This document shows, one piece after another, positions 1 through 6,895 of a DNA stretch of 9,012 nucleotides. The position numbers and the translations under genes are program-made. Positions within the stretch are counted from its first letter, which is position 1. Every line of letters starts with the position of its first letter. The notes beneath the pieces were generated by a model that saw nothing but the letters and a program-made list of their open reading frames with translations, made no database searches and was not told the DNA's origin. The DNA is from Opitutia bacterium (GTDB lineage: Bacteria > Verrucomicrobiota > Verrucomicrobiia > Opitutales > Seribacteraceae): contig JABGUO010000279.1 in NCBI GenBank assembly GCA_018646565.1, positions 1 to 9,012 of the forward strand. The letters are read 5' to 3'.

Positions 1-989
1 AAGGGGTAATTGGGAGTGGTCAAAAGGAAGAAGATCCTGTCGAAATTTTACAAACCTGCAATGCACACGACACACTCATGTTTTTCATGAAAAATGGTCG
101 TGTCTATGTTGGAAAAGCTTATGAAATACCAGAAGGAAGCAGGATTGCTAAAGGTAGAAATATAATCAATCTTCTCGAAATGCAAAAGAGCGAAAAGGTT
201 GCCGCCCTTATTGCCATCGATTCTTTTGAATCTGATCAATCATTGGTTTTATGTACTCAAAAAGGAGTAGTCAAAAAAACAAAGATCAATGCGTATAAAA
301 ACCATCGCAAGGGTGGAATTATTGGAATCAATGTAGATGAAGGTGATATCGTATTAAAAGCAATAAAAACTAATCCCGATGATCATATTTTAATTCTAAC
401 CAAAAACGGAAAAGGACTGCGGTTTTGCTGTGATCAATTACGAGACCAGGGCAGAGTGACTAGGGGCGTTCGTGGGATTAGACTTAAACCCAAAGATCAA
501 GTGGATGCTTGTCTGGTGGTCGATGATCAAAAATTATTACTGATTGCAGGACAAAATGGACTAGGTATCCGCACTCGTTTTAGTGCGTTTCTTCCAAATG
601 GTGGTAAACTTGATAGTGATTCGCTTGAAGATGCTACCCCAAGGAAAAGGGGTGGTCAGGGTGTTACTGCAATGAATACTGAAAGGATAATCGGTGCATT
701 GAGCGTAGATCCGGAGAGTGAAATTTTAATGATCACAAGTAACGGACAAGCTGTTCGTTGTCCTGTAAATAATGTACGGGAAACAAGTCGAGGTTCGAAG
801 GGGGTTAAGCTCGTTAATTTATCAGGTAAAGACAAATTAACAGCTATTTCTGAAGTTATAGAACTTGACGAAGGAGATGAAATCGAAGAGGAGGGAAAAG
901 AATCCGAAAATTTACTAGAAAACGAGTCAGGAACCGATACAGTTAACCCTAACACTGATCCCGATACTGAAACTGACTCTAGCGAATAA
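1..989 (+). CDS. gyrA: DNA gyrase subunit A, C-terminal part (5' truncated by window)
   Basis: This is the DNA-wrapping C-terminal domain of GyrA. With GyrB it introduces negative supercoils using ATP. The open frame has codons from base 3 and runs in from the window edge. Its first residues, GVIGSG after a codon ending AA, fit the end of the GyrA box (QRRGGKG). Repeated beta-pinwheel blade signatures follow: NGRVYVGKAYEIPEGSR, KGVVKKTKINAY, TRGVRGIRL, NGLGIRTRF, RKRGGQGV, and RGSKGVKLVNLSG. The protein ends in an acidic Asp/Glu/Thr-rich tail of about 40 residues, as in many GyrA proteins. The breakage-reunion domain with its catalytic tyrosine lies outside the window. The stop codon (987-989) lies inside the 3' end of the minus-strand exonuclease gene, and no terminator is visible between them. 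ParC is less likely, because the full set of blades matches GyrA. Confidence 0.96.
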   Translation, partial: GVIGSGQKEEDPVEILQTCNAHDTLMFFMKNGRVYVGKAYEIPEGSRIAKGRNIINLLEMQKSEKVAALIAIDSFESDQSLVLCTQKGVVKKTKINAYKNHRKGGIIGINVDEGDIVLKAIKTNPDDHILILTKNGKGLRFCCDQLRDQGRVTRGVRGIRLKPKDQVDACLVVDDQKLLLIAGQNGLGIRTRFSAFLPNGGKLDSDSLEDATPRKRGGQGVTAMNTERIIGALSVDPESEILMITSNGQAVRCPVNNVRETSRGSKGVKLVNLSGKDKLTAISEVIELDEGDEIEEEGKESENLLENESGTDTVNPNTDPDTETDSSE

Positions 990-1476
990 ATTGTTTTATA
1001 TTTACGATATTTGCTAGTCTTTTATAAAGCAAGAAAGCACATATTGTATCATACAACGCATTATGTGGTGTTCTTTTATTTTTTCGGCAGTGTCTTTTAG
1101 CTAGTACAGAACTCTCTTCTTTAATAAAAATATTAGTTAAGTGTTCCAATCCGTATTCTTCCAGTTGGGGATAAAGTATTTTATACATTTCTTTGGTATC
1201 GAGCCACGGTCCCCACTCCATACCACGGTTTGTACCAGTAGCATTACTGTAAGGTAGATACTTTTTGAGAAGATTTCTTTCTGTTGGTACATTGTGTGAT
1301 ATTATAAAGTCAGGTATTTTTTTAAATACTGCTTTAAAGAACTCGATACATTCATTTTCATTTCGAATTGTTTGTTCCGTTAAACTCACTATGGTGGAGT
1401 TTTCTGATTTGATTAAACCTATTTCTCGTATTCCATTGGAAAGTGAACCCTCAAAATCCATGGCTAAAATTTGCAT
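979..1476 (-). CDS. Small DEDDh-type 3'-5' exonuclease-like protein
   Basis: A 165-residue protein that looks like a single RNase H-fold exonuclease domain of the DnaQ/DEDDh type, which removes nucleotides from 3' ends using two metal ions. Seen in the sequence: motif I is MDFEG with D7 and E9. Motif II is ISHNVPTERNLL (residues 59-70), with E66 where the family usually has Asp. WLDTKEMYKILYP (91-103) matches the common 'DT..L.....P' segment. Motif III is HNALYDT, with H138 and D143. There is no second domain and no signal peptide. No Shine-Dalgarno precedes the ATG. The gene diverges from the HisN-like gene with a 16-bp gap and overlaps the gyrA stop by 11 bp. Substrate (DNA or RNA, repair or tRNA trimming) cannot be told from sequence. 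I am confident of the fold class and not of the role. Confidence 0.8.
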   Translation of the reverse strand: MQILAMDFEGSLSNGIREIGLIKSENSTIVSLTEQTIRNENECIEFFKAVFKKIPDFIISHNVPTERNLLKKYLPYSNATGTNRGMEWGPWLDTKEMYKILYPQLEEYGLEHLTNIFIKEESSVLAKRHCRKNKRTPHNALYDTICAFLLYKRLANIVNIKQFIR

Positions 1477-1492
1477 ATTTAAATAAATCTAA

Positions 1493-2263
1493 ATGAATAA
1501 AATAAGTTTTCCAGTTTTTACTGAATTTGTAGAAAAAATTACAACCGAAACATCTTTATCTATTAATAAATGCTTTGATACAAATATTGTAAATAAAAGA
1601 AAAAAATGCGATGGAACAATCGTTACAGATGTTGATTTAAATACTGAACATTATATAAGAAAAAATATTGAAACATCTTATCCGAGTCACGGAATACTGG
1701 GTGAGGAGTTAATAAATGAAGAAAAAAGTGCGGAAAGCGTATGGATTATTGATCCGATTGACGGAACATTTAGTTTTGCCAGGGGGATTCCTTTGTTTGG
1801 AACCTTGATAGGGTATTTGTACGATGAATCGCCTACATATGGCTGTATGCGACTTCCTAAAGTGGGAAATGATTTATTGGTTGGAGATAATGACTCTTGT
1901 TTCTTAAATGGAATAAGTACAAAATGTTCATCTTTTGTTTCATGGGATGAAGCTCTCATTCTTACAACAGACGAAAAAAGCTTAGCGCAGTCTTCGATTG
2001 CTTCAAATTGGCAAATGTTAAAGAAACGAGAGGCTCAATTTAGAACGTGGGGTGATTGTTATGGGTATTATCTTTTATGTACAGGAAAGGCTGATGCAAT
2101 GTTAGATATAGATTTAAAACCCTATGACATTCTACCACTAATACCAATTTTAAAAGGTGCAGGATTATCGATAGTAGATTTTTCAAAAAAGAAGGATTAT
2201 ACTTCAATACTAGCCTGTAAACCCGAAATAAAAGAAGAATTCGTTCAGTTGCTATTAAGTTAA
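1493..2263 (+). CDS. hisN: Inositol monophosphatase-family phosphatase, HisN-like (probable histidinol-phosphatase)
   Basis: A 256-residue cytoplasmic, metal-dependent phosphatase of the IMPase/FBPase superfamily. Expected metal ligands are present: E71 in HGILGEE, D87 and D90 in WIIDPIDGT, and D212 in KPYDILPL. The subfamily signals favour HisN, which removes phosphate from L-histidinol phosphate in histidine synthesis. They are HGILGEE, the GIPLFGTLIG stretch after motif A, and WGDCYGYYLLCTGKAD before the last ligand. The length is normal for the family. The start at 1493 is the only ATG that fits; it has no Shine-Dalgarno. There is no other his gene nearby. The gene is A+T-rich: I count 40 G or C in bases 1501-1680 (22%), against 80 in 2641-2820 (44%) inside tuf. 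A different small-molecule monophosphatase is the main alternative. Confidence 0.82.
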   Translation: MNKISFPVFTEFVEKITTETSLSINKCFDTNIVNKRKKCDGTIVTDVDLNTEHYIRKNIETSYPSHGILGEELINEEKSAESVWIIDPIDGTFSFARGIPLFGTLIGYLYDESPTYGCMRLPKVGNDLLVGDNDSCFLNGISTKCSSFVSWDEALILTTDEKSLAQSSIASNWQMLKKREAQFRTWGDCYGYYLLCTGKADAMLDIDLKPYDILPLIPILKGAGLSIVDFSKKKDYTSILACKPEIKEEFVQLLLS

Positions 2264-2265
2264 AA

Positions 2266-2341
<76 letters not shown>

Positions 2342-2353
2342 GTTCCGACTTAA

Positions 2354-2382
2354 ACTATCTAAAAATTTTCTAAGTAAATCAA
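2354..2382 (-). promoter_or_regulatory. Candidate promoter of tRNA-Gly
   Basis: On the minus strand there is a -35-like TTGATT (2377-2382), a 17-bp spacer and a -10-like GATAGT (2354-2359). The distance predicts transcription starting about 5 to 6 nt before the mature tRNA. The -35 matches consensus at 5 of 6 positions and the -10 at 4 of 6. A+T-rich DNA lies upstream. The prediction rests on spacing and partial consensus only. Confidence 0.5.
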
Positions 2383-2433
2383 GTTTATAATATAAAATGT
2401 TGAACCATGTTTGGGACAAAAATTTGGTTTTAC

Positions 2434-2461
2434 TTGACAAAAAATCACTTTTCTCTACCTT
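2434..2461 (+). promoter_or_regulatory. Candidate promoter of the tRNA-Thr/tuf operon
   Basis: A perfect -35 TTGACA (2434-2439) is followed after 16 bp by TACCTT (2456-2461), which keeps the key T-A...T positions of a -10 box. Transcription would start near 2468, about 24 nt before tRNA-Thr. The -10 and start region overlap two copies of a 12-bp direct repeat. No other convincing forward promoter lies between here and rpoB, so this is the likely driver of the long operon. Confidence 0.6.
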
Positions 2462-2477
2462 AAAACACTTTTCTCTA
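2446..2477 (+). repeat. 12-bp perfect direct repeat, 20-bp period, across the tuf operon promoter
   Basis: CACTTTTCTCTA occurs at 2446-2457 and again at 2466-2477. The centre-to-centre distance is 20 bp, close to two helical turns. The first copy runs through the promoter spacer into the -10 box, and the second covers the predicted transcription start. It could be an operator or a small duplication. Confidence 0.85.
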
Positions 2478-2491
2478 ACTCCATGCCCCCC

Positions 2492-2567
<76 letters not shown>

Positions 2568-2593
2568 CATAAAATTCAAATTAAGTCAAACAA

Positions 2594-3793
2594 ATGGCCA
2601 AAGAACAGTTCCAACGCACAAAACCCCACGTTAATGTAGGTACCATCGGTCACGTAGACCATGGTAAAACAACACTCACGACAGCAATTTTGCATGCACA
2701 AGCCCGTCAAGGTCTTGCTGAAGTAAAAAGCTATGCCGATATAGCGAAAGGCGGAACAGTACGTGACGCGTCTAAAATTGTAACGATTGCAGTTTCTCAT
2801 GTTGAGTACGAATCAGCAAACAGACATTACGCTCATGTAGATTGCCCTGGTCACGCTGATTTTGTTAAAAACATGATCACAGGTGCGGCACAAATGGACG
2901 GAGCTATATTAGTAGTAGACGCTACTACTGGCCCCATGCCTCAGACTAGAGAACATATTCTCCTTGCTCGCCAAGTAGATGTTCCTAATTTGGTCGTTTT
3001 TCTAAATAAGTGCGACCTTATGTCGGGTGACGACGAAGAATTACTTGAATTAGTAGACATGGAAATCCGCGATTTATTAAGCAAGTATGAATTCGACGGC
3101 GACAACGCAAAAATTATCCGCGGTTCTGCTACCAAGGCACTTGAAAATGAAGATAGTGAATTGGGTTTAGGTTCTATTCAGAAATTAATGGATGCCATTG
3201 ATACTGAAGTAGCCGAACCCGTTCGTGATGTTGACAAACCATTATTGATGGCAGTGGAAGGCGTTTTCACTATTACAGGACGTGGTACTGTTGCAACTGG
3301 AAGAATTGAACGCGGAAGAATCAAGGTCGGTGAAGAAGTTGAAATTGTAGGCCTTGGAGAATCTCGTAAGACTACATGCACTGGGGTTGAGATGTTTCGG
3401 AAGGAATTAGGTCAAGGTCAAGCAGGTGATAATGTAGGAATTTTGCTTCGTGGAATTGATAAAGCTGATATCCAAAGAGGCCATGTAATTGCTGCTCCAG
3501 GAAGCATAAAGCCTCATGTCAAAGCGAAAGCCCAGATTTATGTTCTCAACAAAGAAGAAGGTGGAAGGCACACCCCATTTTTCAAGGGTTATCGTCCGCA
3601 ATTCTTTTTTGGCACCGCAGATGTTACTGGCATTGTTCAGCTACCTGAAGGTGTTGAAATGGTAATGCCAGGCGACAATTTGGGTGTTGAAATAGAACTT
3701 CAAAAGTCAATCGCAATGGAACCTGGACAAAGATTTGCTATTCGCGAGGGTGGCAAAACTATTGGAGCGGGTAACATTACTGAAATTTCTTAA
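2594..3793 (+). CDS. tuf: Elongation factor Tu, with variant switch I
   Basis: EF-Tu, 399 residues, is the GTPase that carries aminoacyl-tRNA to the ribosome. Domain 1 has the P-loop GHVDHGKT (19-26), DCPGH (83-87, with catalytic-type H87), NKCD (138-141) and GSA (177-179). Domains 2 and 3 follow, with [33 protein letters not shown] and [13 protein letters not shown]. Switch I is unusual. Between Y48 and HVEY the usual EEKARGITI segment reads [11 protein letters not shown] and the region is 2 residues longer, yet T64 aligns with the Mg-binding Thr. At residue 340 a Gly replaces the Arg of the usual FRTTDVTG (E. coli R333). The start codon has no Shine-Dalgarno, although EF-Tu is normally very abundant. 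The gene is flanked by tRNA-Thr and tRNA-Trp, both probably in the same transcript. Confidence 0.99.
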   Translation: MAKEQFQRTKPHVNVGTIGHVDHGKTTLTTAILHAQARQGLAEVKSYADIAKGGTVRDASKIVTIAVSHVEYESANRHYAHVDCPGHADFVKNMITGAAQMDGAILVVDATTGPMPQTREHILLARQVDVPNLVVFLNKCDLMSGDDEELLELVDMEIRDLLSKYEFDGDNAKIIRGSATKALENEDSELGLGSIQKLMDAIDTEVAEPVRDVDKPLLMAVEGVFTITGRGTVATGRIERGRIKVGEEVEIVGLGESRKTTCTGVEMFRKELGQGQAGDNVGILLRGIDKADIQRGHVIAAPGSIKPHVKAKAQIYVLNKEEGGRHTPFFKGYRPQFFFGTADVTGIVQLPEGVEMVMPGDNLGVEIELQKSIAMEPGQRFAIREGGKTIGAGNITEIS

Positions 3794-3834
3794 TCACTTA
3801 GATTACACTCGCAAATCCACCCAATTAAAACTTG

Positions 3835-3910
<76 letters not shown>

Positions 3911-3922
3911 TTTATAACAAAA

Positions 3923-4129
3923 TTGAATCCGTTTAAGAAAGTTAGAACCTTTTACAAGGAGACTATTGCTGAATTAGGAAAAGCAAGTTGGCCCACTTTT
4001 GCCGAGCTTCGCGAATCCACAATAGTTGTTGTAATCGGAGTAGTTATACTGGGCTGCTTTATTTCTGTTTCAGATTTCTCTTTATCTAATTGGGTTGAGT
4101 TTGTAACTCAATACCTTCGGTCTAGCTAA
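3923..4129 (+). CDS. secE: Preprotein translocase subunit SecE (TTG start)
   Basis: SecE stabilises SecY in the SecYEG protein-export channel of the inner membrane. The 68-residue product is the short single-helix form. It has an amphipathic N-terminal part with AELGKASWPTFAELRES (residues 16-32), which holds the family's conserved 'WP...E' signature. One hydrophobic membrane segment follows at about 33-49. The start is TTG at 3923. The frame has no other Met codon, no ATG lies upstream before the tRNA, and a later start would cut into the conserved part. There is no Shine-Dalgarno. It lies between tRNA-Trp (12 bp) and nusG (12 bp), the standard secE-nusG pairing, which strongly supports the call for such a short protein. 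Confidence 0.94.
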   Translation: MNPFKKVRTFYKETIAELGKASWPTFAELRESTIVVVIGVVILGCFISVSDFSLSNWVEFVTQYLRSS

Positions 4130-4141
4130 TCCTTACACTTC

Positions 4142-4720
4142 ATGAATGATACTTTATCAACTGGAATGAGATGGTATGCCGTACAATGTCTGTCTAATCA
4201 CGAGGACAAAGTGCGCCGTTACTTTGCCAAGTATAAAGAAGAGGATGAGCATTTTGCGAAGAACTTGAATGAAGTTCTTGTGCCTATCGAAACTGTCTCT
4301 GAGGTAAAGAATGGAAAAAAAAGACAAAGAGATCGTAAGTTTTATCCCGGTTATGTATTTGTAGAAATGAAACTTTATGATGACCAAGGTACACTTAAAA
4401 AAGAACCTTGGTACAAAGTGAAGGATACAGACGGGGTAATTAACTTTATTGGTAAGGAAAATCCAACACCGCTGCGCGATGATGAGATTTCTCGTATTTT
4501 AAATCAAGTGGATGAAGCTAAAGGAAAAGAAGTTCCAAAAGTTCAATTTACTGTTGGTGAAGTGGTCAAAATACTAGATGGTCCTTTTTTAAATTTAACT
4601 GGCGAAATTGAGGAAATTGACCCAGCAAAAGGTACTTTAAAAGTTTCGGTTTCCATTTTTGGCCGATTCACTCCTGTTGAACTAGAATTTTGGCAAGTCG
4701 AAAAAGCCGATCAAGAATAA
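4142..4720 (+). CDS. nusG: Transcription elongation/termination factor NusG
   Basis: NusG binds RNA polymerase through its NGN domain. Its KOW domain contacts either Rho or ribosomal protein S10, linking transcription to translation. The 192-residue product begins with [18 protein letters not shown] (residues 9-26) and contains [12 protein letters not shown] (65-76), both typical NGN signatures. The C-terminal KOW domain starts around 138 with [11 protein letters not shown] and ends with [15 protein letters not shown]. An acidic and lysine-rich loop (about 31-43 and 79-90) lengthens the NGN domain slightly. The ATG at 4142 gives eight residues before the conserved start. Met9 is a possible alternative, and neither has a Shine-Dalgarno. 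It follows secE by 12 bp and precedes rplK by 8 bp. Confidence 0.97.
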   Translation: MNDTLSTGMRWYAVQCLSNHEDKVRRYFAKYKEEDEHFAKNLNEVLVPIETVSEVKNGKKRQRDRKFYPGYVFVEMKLYDDQGTLKKEPWYKVKDTDGVINFIGKENPTPLRDDEISRILNQVDEAKGKEVPKVQFTVGEVVKILDGPFLNLTGEIEEIDPAKGTLKVSVSIFGRFTPVELEFWQVEKADQE

Positions 4721-4728
4721 TATTTATA

Positions 4729-5154
4729 ATGTCAAAGAAAGCTGTTGGTCTTATTAAACTTCAATTACCTGCTGGTGCAGCCAATCCGGCTCCCCCTGTT
4801 GGTCCAGCGTTGGGTGCACAAGGTGTAAACATCATGGGTTTTTGTAAAGAATTTAACGCGAAAACGAAAGATCAAGCAGGCTTGATCTTACCGGTTGTAA
4901 TAACAGTTTATTCAGATCGTTCATTTAGTTTTATTCTTAAGTCCCCCCCTGCTTCCGTGTTACTCAAGAAAGCTGCTGGTCTAGCCAAAGGTTCTGGTGT
5001 TCCGAATAGAGATAAAGTCGGTACTGTAACCCGTGATCAAATCAAGGATATCGTAAAGACTAAACAAAACGATTTAAACGCATCTGATGAAGATGCTGCT
5101 TGTAGGATAATTGAAGGAACGGCAAGAAGTATGGGAATCGAAGTCTCCAATTAA
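4729..5154 (+). CDS. rplK: 50S ribosomal protein L11
   Basis: L11 binds 23S rRNA at the GTPase-associated centre at the base of the stalk, where elongation factors act and where thiostrepton binds in other bacteria. The 141-residue product has the usual family length. Conserved parts include [19 protein letters not shown], the N-terminal proline-rich antibiotic-contact segment, then [15 protein letters not shown], and a C-terminal RNA-binding domain with [14 protein letters not shown] and [10 protein letters not shown]. An upstream in-frame TTG at 4690 would add 13 residues inside nusG; I rejected it because L11 proteins begin with a short MxKK-like end. No Shine-Dalgarno precedes the ATG, and the 8-bp gap after nusG is TATTTATA. 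Confidence 0.98.
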   Translation: MSKKAVGLIKLQLPAGAANPAPPVGPALGAQGVNIMGFCKEFNAKTKDQAGLILPVVITVYSDRSFSFILKSPPASVLLKKAAGLAKGSGVPNRDKVGTVTRDQIKDIVKTKQNDLNASDEDAACRIIEGTARSMGIEVSN

Positions 5155-5165
5155 TATAATTTATC

Positions 5166-5858
5166 ATGATTTCTCGTAGTAAAAAATATCGCAAGTCCAT
5201 GGAAGGTTTTTCACCGGACGAAACAAGCACACTTTCGGACGCATTCGGTAGGCTCGAAAAATTTGAAAAAGTAAATTTTGATGAAACGATTGAACTTTCT
5301 TGTTCGTTAGGAGTTGATCCTAAACAAAGCTCTCAGGGAGTAAGAGGTATTGTTAATTTACCCCATGGAAGTGGAAAAGAAGTTCGAGTGATTGTTTTTA
5401 CTGATAATGCGGATGAAGCTAAAGCAGCAGGGGCGGATCATGCCGGACTTGATGAATTAATCAAAAAGGTTAAAGATGGGTGGATGGATTTTGATGTGGC
5501 CCTTGCTACAACAGATTCAATGAAAAGTGTTCGTAGCATTGCTCGTGTTCTCGGTCCTAGAGGTTTAATGCCAACTCCAAAAGCTGGTACAGTTACCGAT
5601 AATGTGGCGGAAGCAATTACTGCAGTAAAGGCAGGAAGAGTGGAATTTAAAATGGATAAAACGGGTTCACTCGCTGTCGTCGTAGGCAAAAGATCTTTTA
5701 CTTCAGTTCAGTTGCAGGAAAATACGTCCACCGCATTAGAAGCGGTTTCATCCTCTAGACCAGATGGCTTCAAGGGAAAATTTATTAAAAATGTTTACAT
5801 TAGTAGCACCATGAGCCCGAGTGTTAAACTCGACACTAGCACTCTTAATCTTTCGTAA
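5166..5858 (+). CDS. rplA: 50S ribosomal protein L1
   Basis: L1 forms the mobile L1 stalk that guides deacylated tRNA out of the ribosomal E site. In many bacteria it also represses its own L11-L1 message. The 230-residue product is of family length. It has VRGIVNLPHGSGKEVRVIVF near residues 59-78, the central RVLGPRGLMPTPKAGTVT (about 126-143), and the C-terminal domain I return with ISSTMSPSVKLD. The ATG at 5166 is 11 bp after the rplK stop, with no Shine-Dalgarno. The spacer contains TATAAT by chance of its A+T content. No L1-binding mimic of 23S rRNA could be recognised in the short spacers around rplK or rplA. Confidence 0.98.
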   Translation: MISRSKKYRKSMEGFSPDETSTLSDAFGRLEKFEKVNFDETIELSCSLGVDPKQSSQGVRGIVNLPHGSGKEVRVIVFTDNADEAKAAGADHAGLDELIKKVKDGWMDFDVALATTDSMKSVRSIARVLGPRGLMPTPKAGTVTDNVAEAITAVKAGRVEFKMDKTGSLAVVVGKRSFTSVQLQENTSTALEAVSSSRPDGFKGKFIKNVYISSTMSPSVKLDTSTLNLS

Positions 5859-5870
5859 TATAACTACATC

Positions 5871-6380
5871 ATGAGACCTGAAAAATCCTATTTAATTAAA
5901 GAGGCTTCTGACTACCTCACTCGTTCCGATTACTTTTTTCTCACCGATTACAAGGGAATAAACGCGGAAGAAACATCCGAACTAAGAAAAAAGCTTTCAG
6001 AACGAGGAGCCGAATTTCATGTTGTAAAAAATAGTTCACTTACGATCGCAACAAAGGAAAAAGAATTACCTGACTTATCAGAACATTTATCAGGTCATAC
6101 CGCAATCGTGGTTGGGGGTGATGATCCATCGGGTGTAGCAAAAGCACTCGGTGAATTCTTAAAAGAAACCAAAAAGGTAACCGTCAAGGCTGGTACACTT
6201 GGAGATCGAGTTTTAAATACCGACCAAGTTAAACAATTGGCAAATCTCCCGAGCTTAGAAGTTCTCCAATCCCAATTACTTTCGTTATTCAGTACGCCTG
6301 CGACTCAACTAGTTTCCATTCTTAGCGCACCAGCTCGTTCAATGGTTACCGTTTTACAAGCAAAGGCAGATAATTCTTAA
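5871..6380 (+). CDS. rplJ: 50S ribosomal protein L10
   Basis: L10 is the stalk base protein. It binds 23S rRNA next to L11, and its C-terminal helix carries the L7/L12 dimers. The 169-residue product begins RPEKSYLIKEASDYLTRS and contains DYKGINAEETSELRKKL (about 26-42) and EFHVVKNSSL, the globular rRNA-binding domain. The C-terminal helical tail has SAPARSMVTVLQAKA, typical of the L12-binding region. It starts 12 bp after rplA with no Shine-Dalgarno, so there is no room for the long L10 leader that controls rplJ-rplL in many bacteria. The extended structured spacer here lies instead after rplJ, before rplL. Confidence 0.97.
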   Translation: MRPEKSYLIKEASDYLTRSDYFFLTDYKGINAEETSELRKKLSERGAEFHVVKNSSLTIATKEKELPDLSEHLSGHTAIVVGGDDPSGVAKALGEFLKETKKVTVKAGTLGDRVLNTDQVKQLANLPSLEVLQSQLLSLFSTPATQLVSILSAPARSMVTVLQAKADNS

Positions 6381-6505
6381 ATCATTTTCTGGATATTCTA
6401 TCCGAAAAATAAAACTATTAACCACCAACCTAGAAGAAATTAGGGGTAACCCCCTTAAACACCAATAGGTACTAATCATATTCAGGACAGGAGGTATATA
6501 TTAAC
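6381..6505 (+). promoter_or_regulatory. Structured 125-nt spacer/leader between rplJ and rplL
   Basis: This is the longest gap inside the ribosomal-protein run; the neighbouring gaps are 8 to 12 bp. By eye it can form three elements. (1) A hairpin at 6385-6408, TTTTC plus GGATA pairing with TATCC plus GAAAA, with one bulged T and a TTC loop. (2) ACCTA (6428-6432) pairing with TAGGT (6466-6470), enclosing a GC-rich hairpin AGGGG-TAAC-CCCCT (6442-6455). (3) An A-T stem around the Shine-Dalgarno. No T tract follows the hairpins, so it is not an intrinsic terminator. I infer a role in raising or controlling rplL translation, or in message processing. Confidence 0.55.
6489..6494 (+). promoter_or_regulatory. 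Strong Shine-Dalgarno of rplL (AGGAGG)
   Basis: AGGAGG (with a following T) lies 11 nt before the rplL ATG. It is preceded by a second AGGA, giving a tandem CAGGACAGGAGG (6483-6494). It is the only clear Shine-Dalgarno among the ten start codons visible in the window. It falls in the 14-nt loop of a possible A-T hairpin: TAAT and ATAT at 6473-6481 (one bulged C) pair with 6496-6503. Confidence 0.9.
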
Positions 6506-6895
6506 ATGTCAGACATAACAAAAGACCAAGTAGTTGATTGGCTCAGCGGCCAATCAGTAATAGAGATCGCAGATCTCGTTAAAGAGCTCGAAGACAAATG
6601 GGGCGTTAGTGCAGCAGCACCCGCAGCCGTAGCAGTCGCAGCACCAGCCGGCGGCGGAGATGCCGGTGGAGCAGCAGAAGCGCAGACTGAATTCAATGTT
6701 GTTCTCATTGAGTTTGGTGGCAACAAGATTGCTGTTATTAAAGAAGTCCGTGCAATTACCGGTCTTGGATTAAAAGAGGCTAAAGAACTCGTAGAAGGAG
6801 CGCCCAAACCAGTCAAGGAAGCAGTCTCCAAGGATGAGGCAGATGAGATTGTTAAGAAATTAGAGGCTGCAGGAGCAAAAGTAGAAGTTAAATAA
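6506..6895 (+). CDS. rplL: 50S ribosomal protein L7/L12
   Basis: L7/L12 forms the flexible stalk that recruits and stimulates translational GTPases such as EF-Tu. It is present in several copies per ribosome, unlike other ribosomal proteins. The 129-residue product has an N-terminal dimerisation and L10-binding helix pair (about 1-33), an Ala/Gly/Pro-rich hinge (about 34-58), and a globular C-terminal domain with [37 protein letters not shown] and [13 protein letters not shown]. Its start has a strong Shine-Dalgarno in contrast to its neighbours, which fits the need for extra copies. It lies 125 bp after rplJ and is followed by a terminator-like hairpin before rpoB. Confidence 0.98.
   Translation: MSDITKDQVVDWLSGQSVIEIADLVKELEDKWGVSAAAPAAVAVAAPAGGGDAGGAAEAQTEFNVVLIEFGGNKIAVIKEVRAITGLGLKEAKELVEGAPKPVKEAVSKDEADEIVKKLEAAGAKVEVK

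Noticed and set aside
656..955. Minus-strand open frame of 99 codons opposite the gyrA tail
   Set aside because: Ser/Pro-rich shadow of an acidic coding region, with no conserved motif.
2386..2391. Perfect TATAAT between the two divergent tRNA genes on the plus strand
   Set aside because: No -35 at a suitable distance and no upstream TG; the region is A+T-rich, and the TTGACA promoter nearer tRNA-Thr fits better.
4690..4728. Longer rplK start at a TTG giving 13 extra residues
   Set aside because: It lies inside nusG, and L11 proteins start at the MSKK-like end encoded from 4729.
5155..5160. TATAAT between rplK and rplA as an internal promoter
   Set aside because: No -35-like box 16-18 bp upstream, and the 11-bp spacer is simply A+T-rich.
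6385..6408. Hairpin after rplJ as a Rho-independent terminator
   Set aside because: The stem is followed by GAAAAATAAAA on the plus strand, with no T tract on either strand after the stem.
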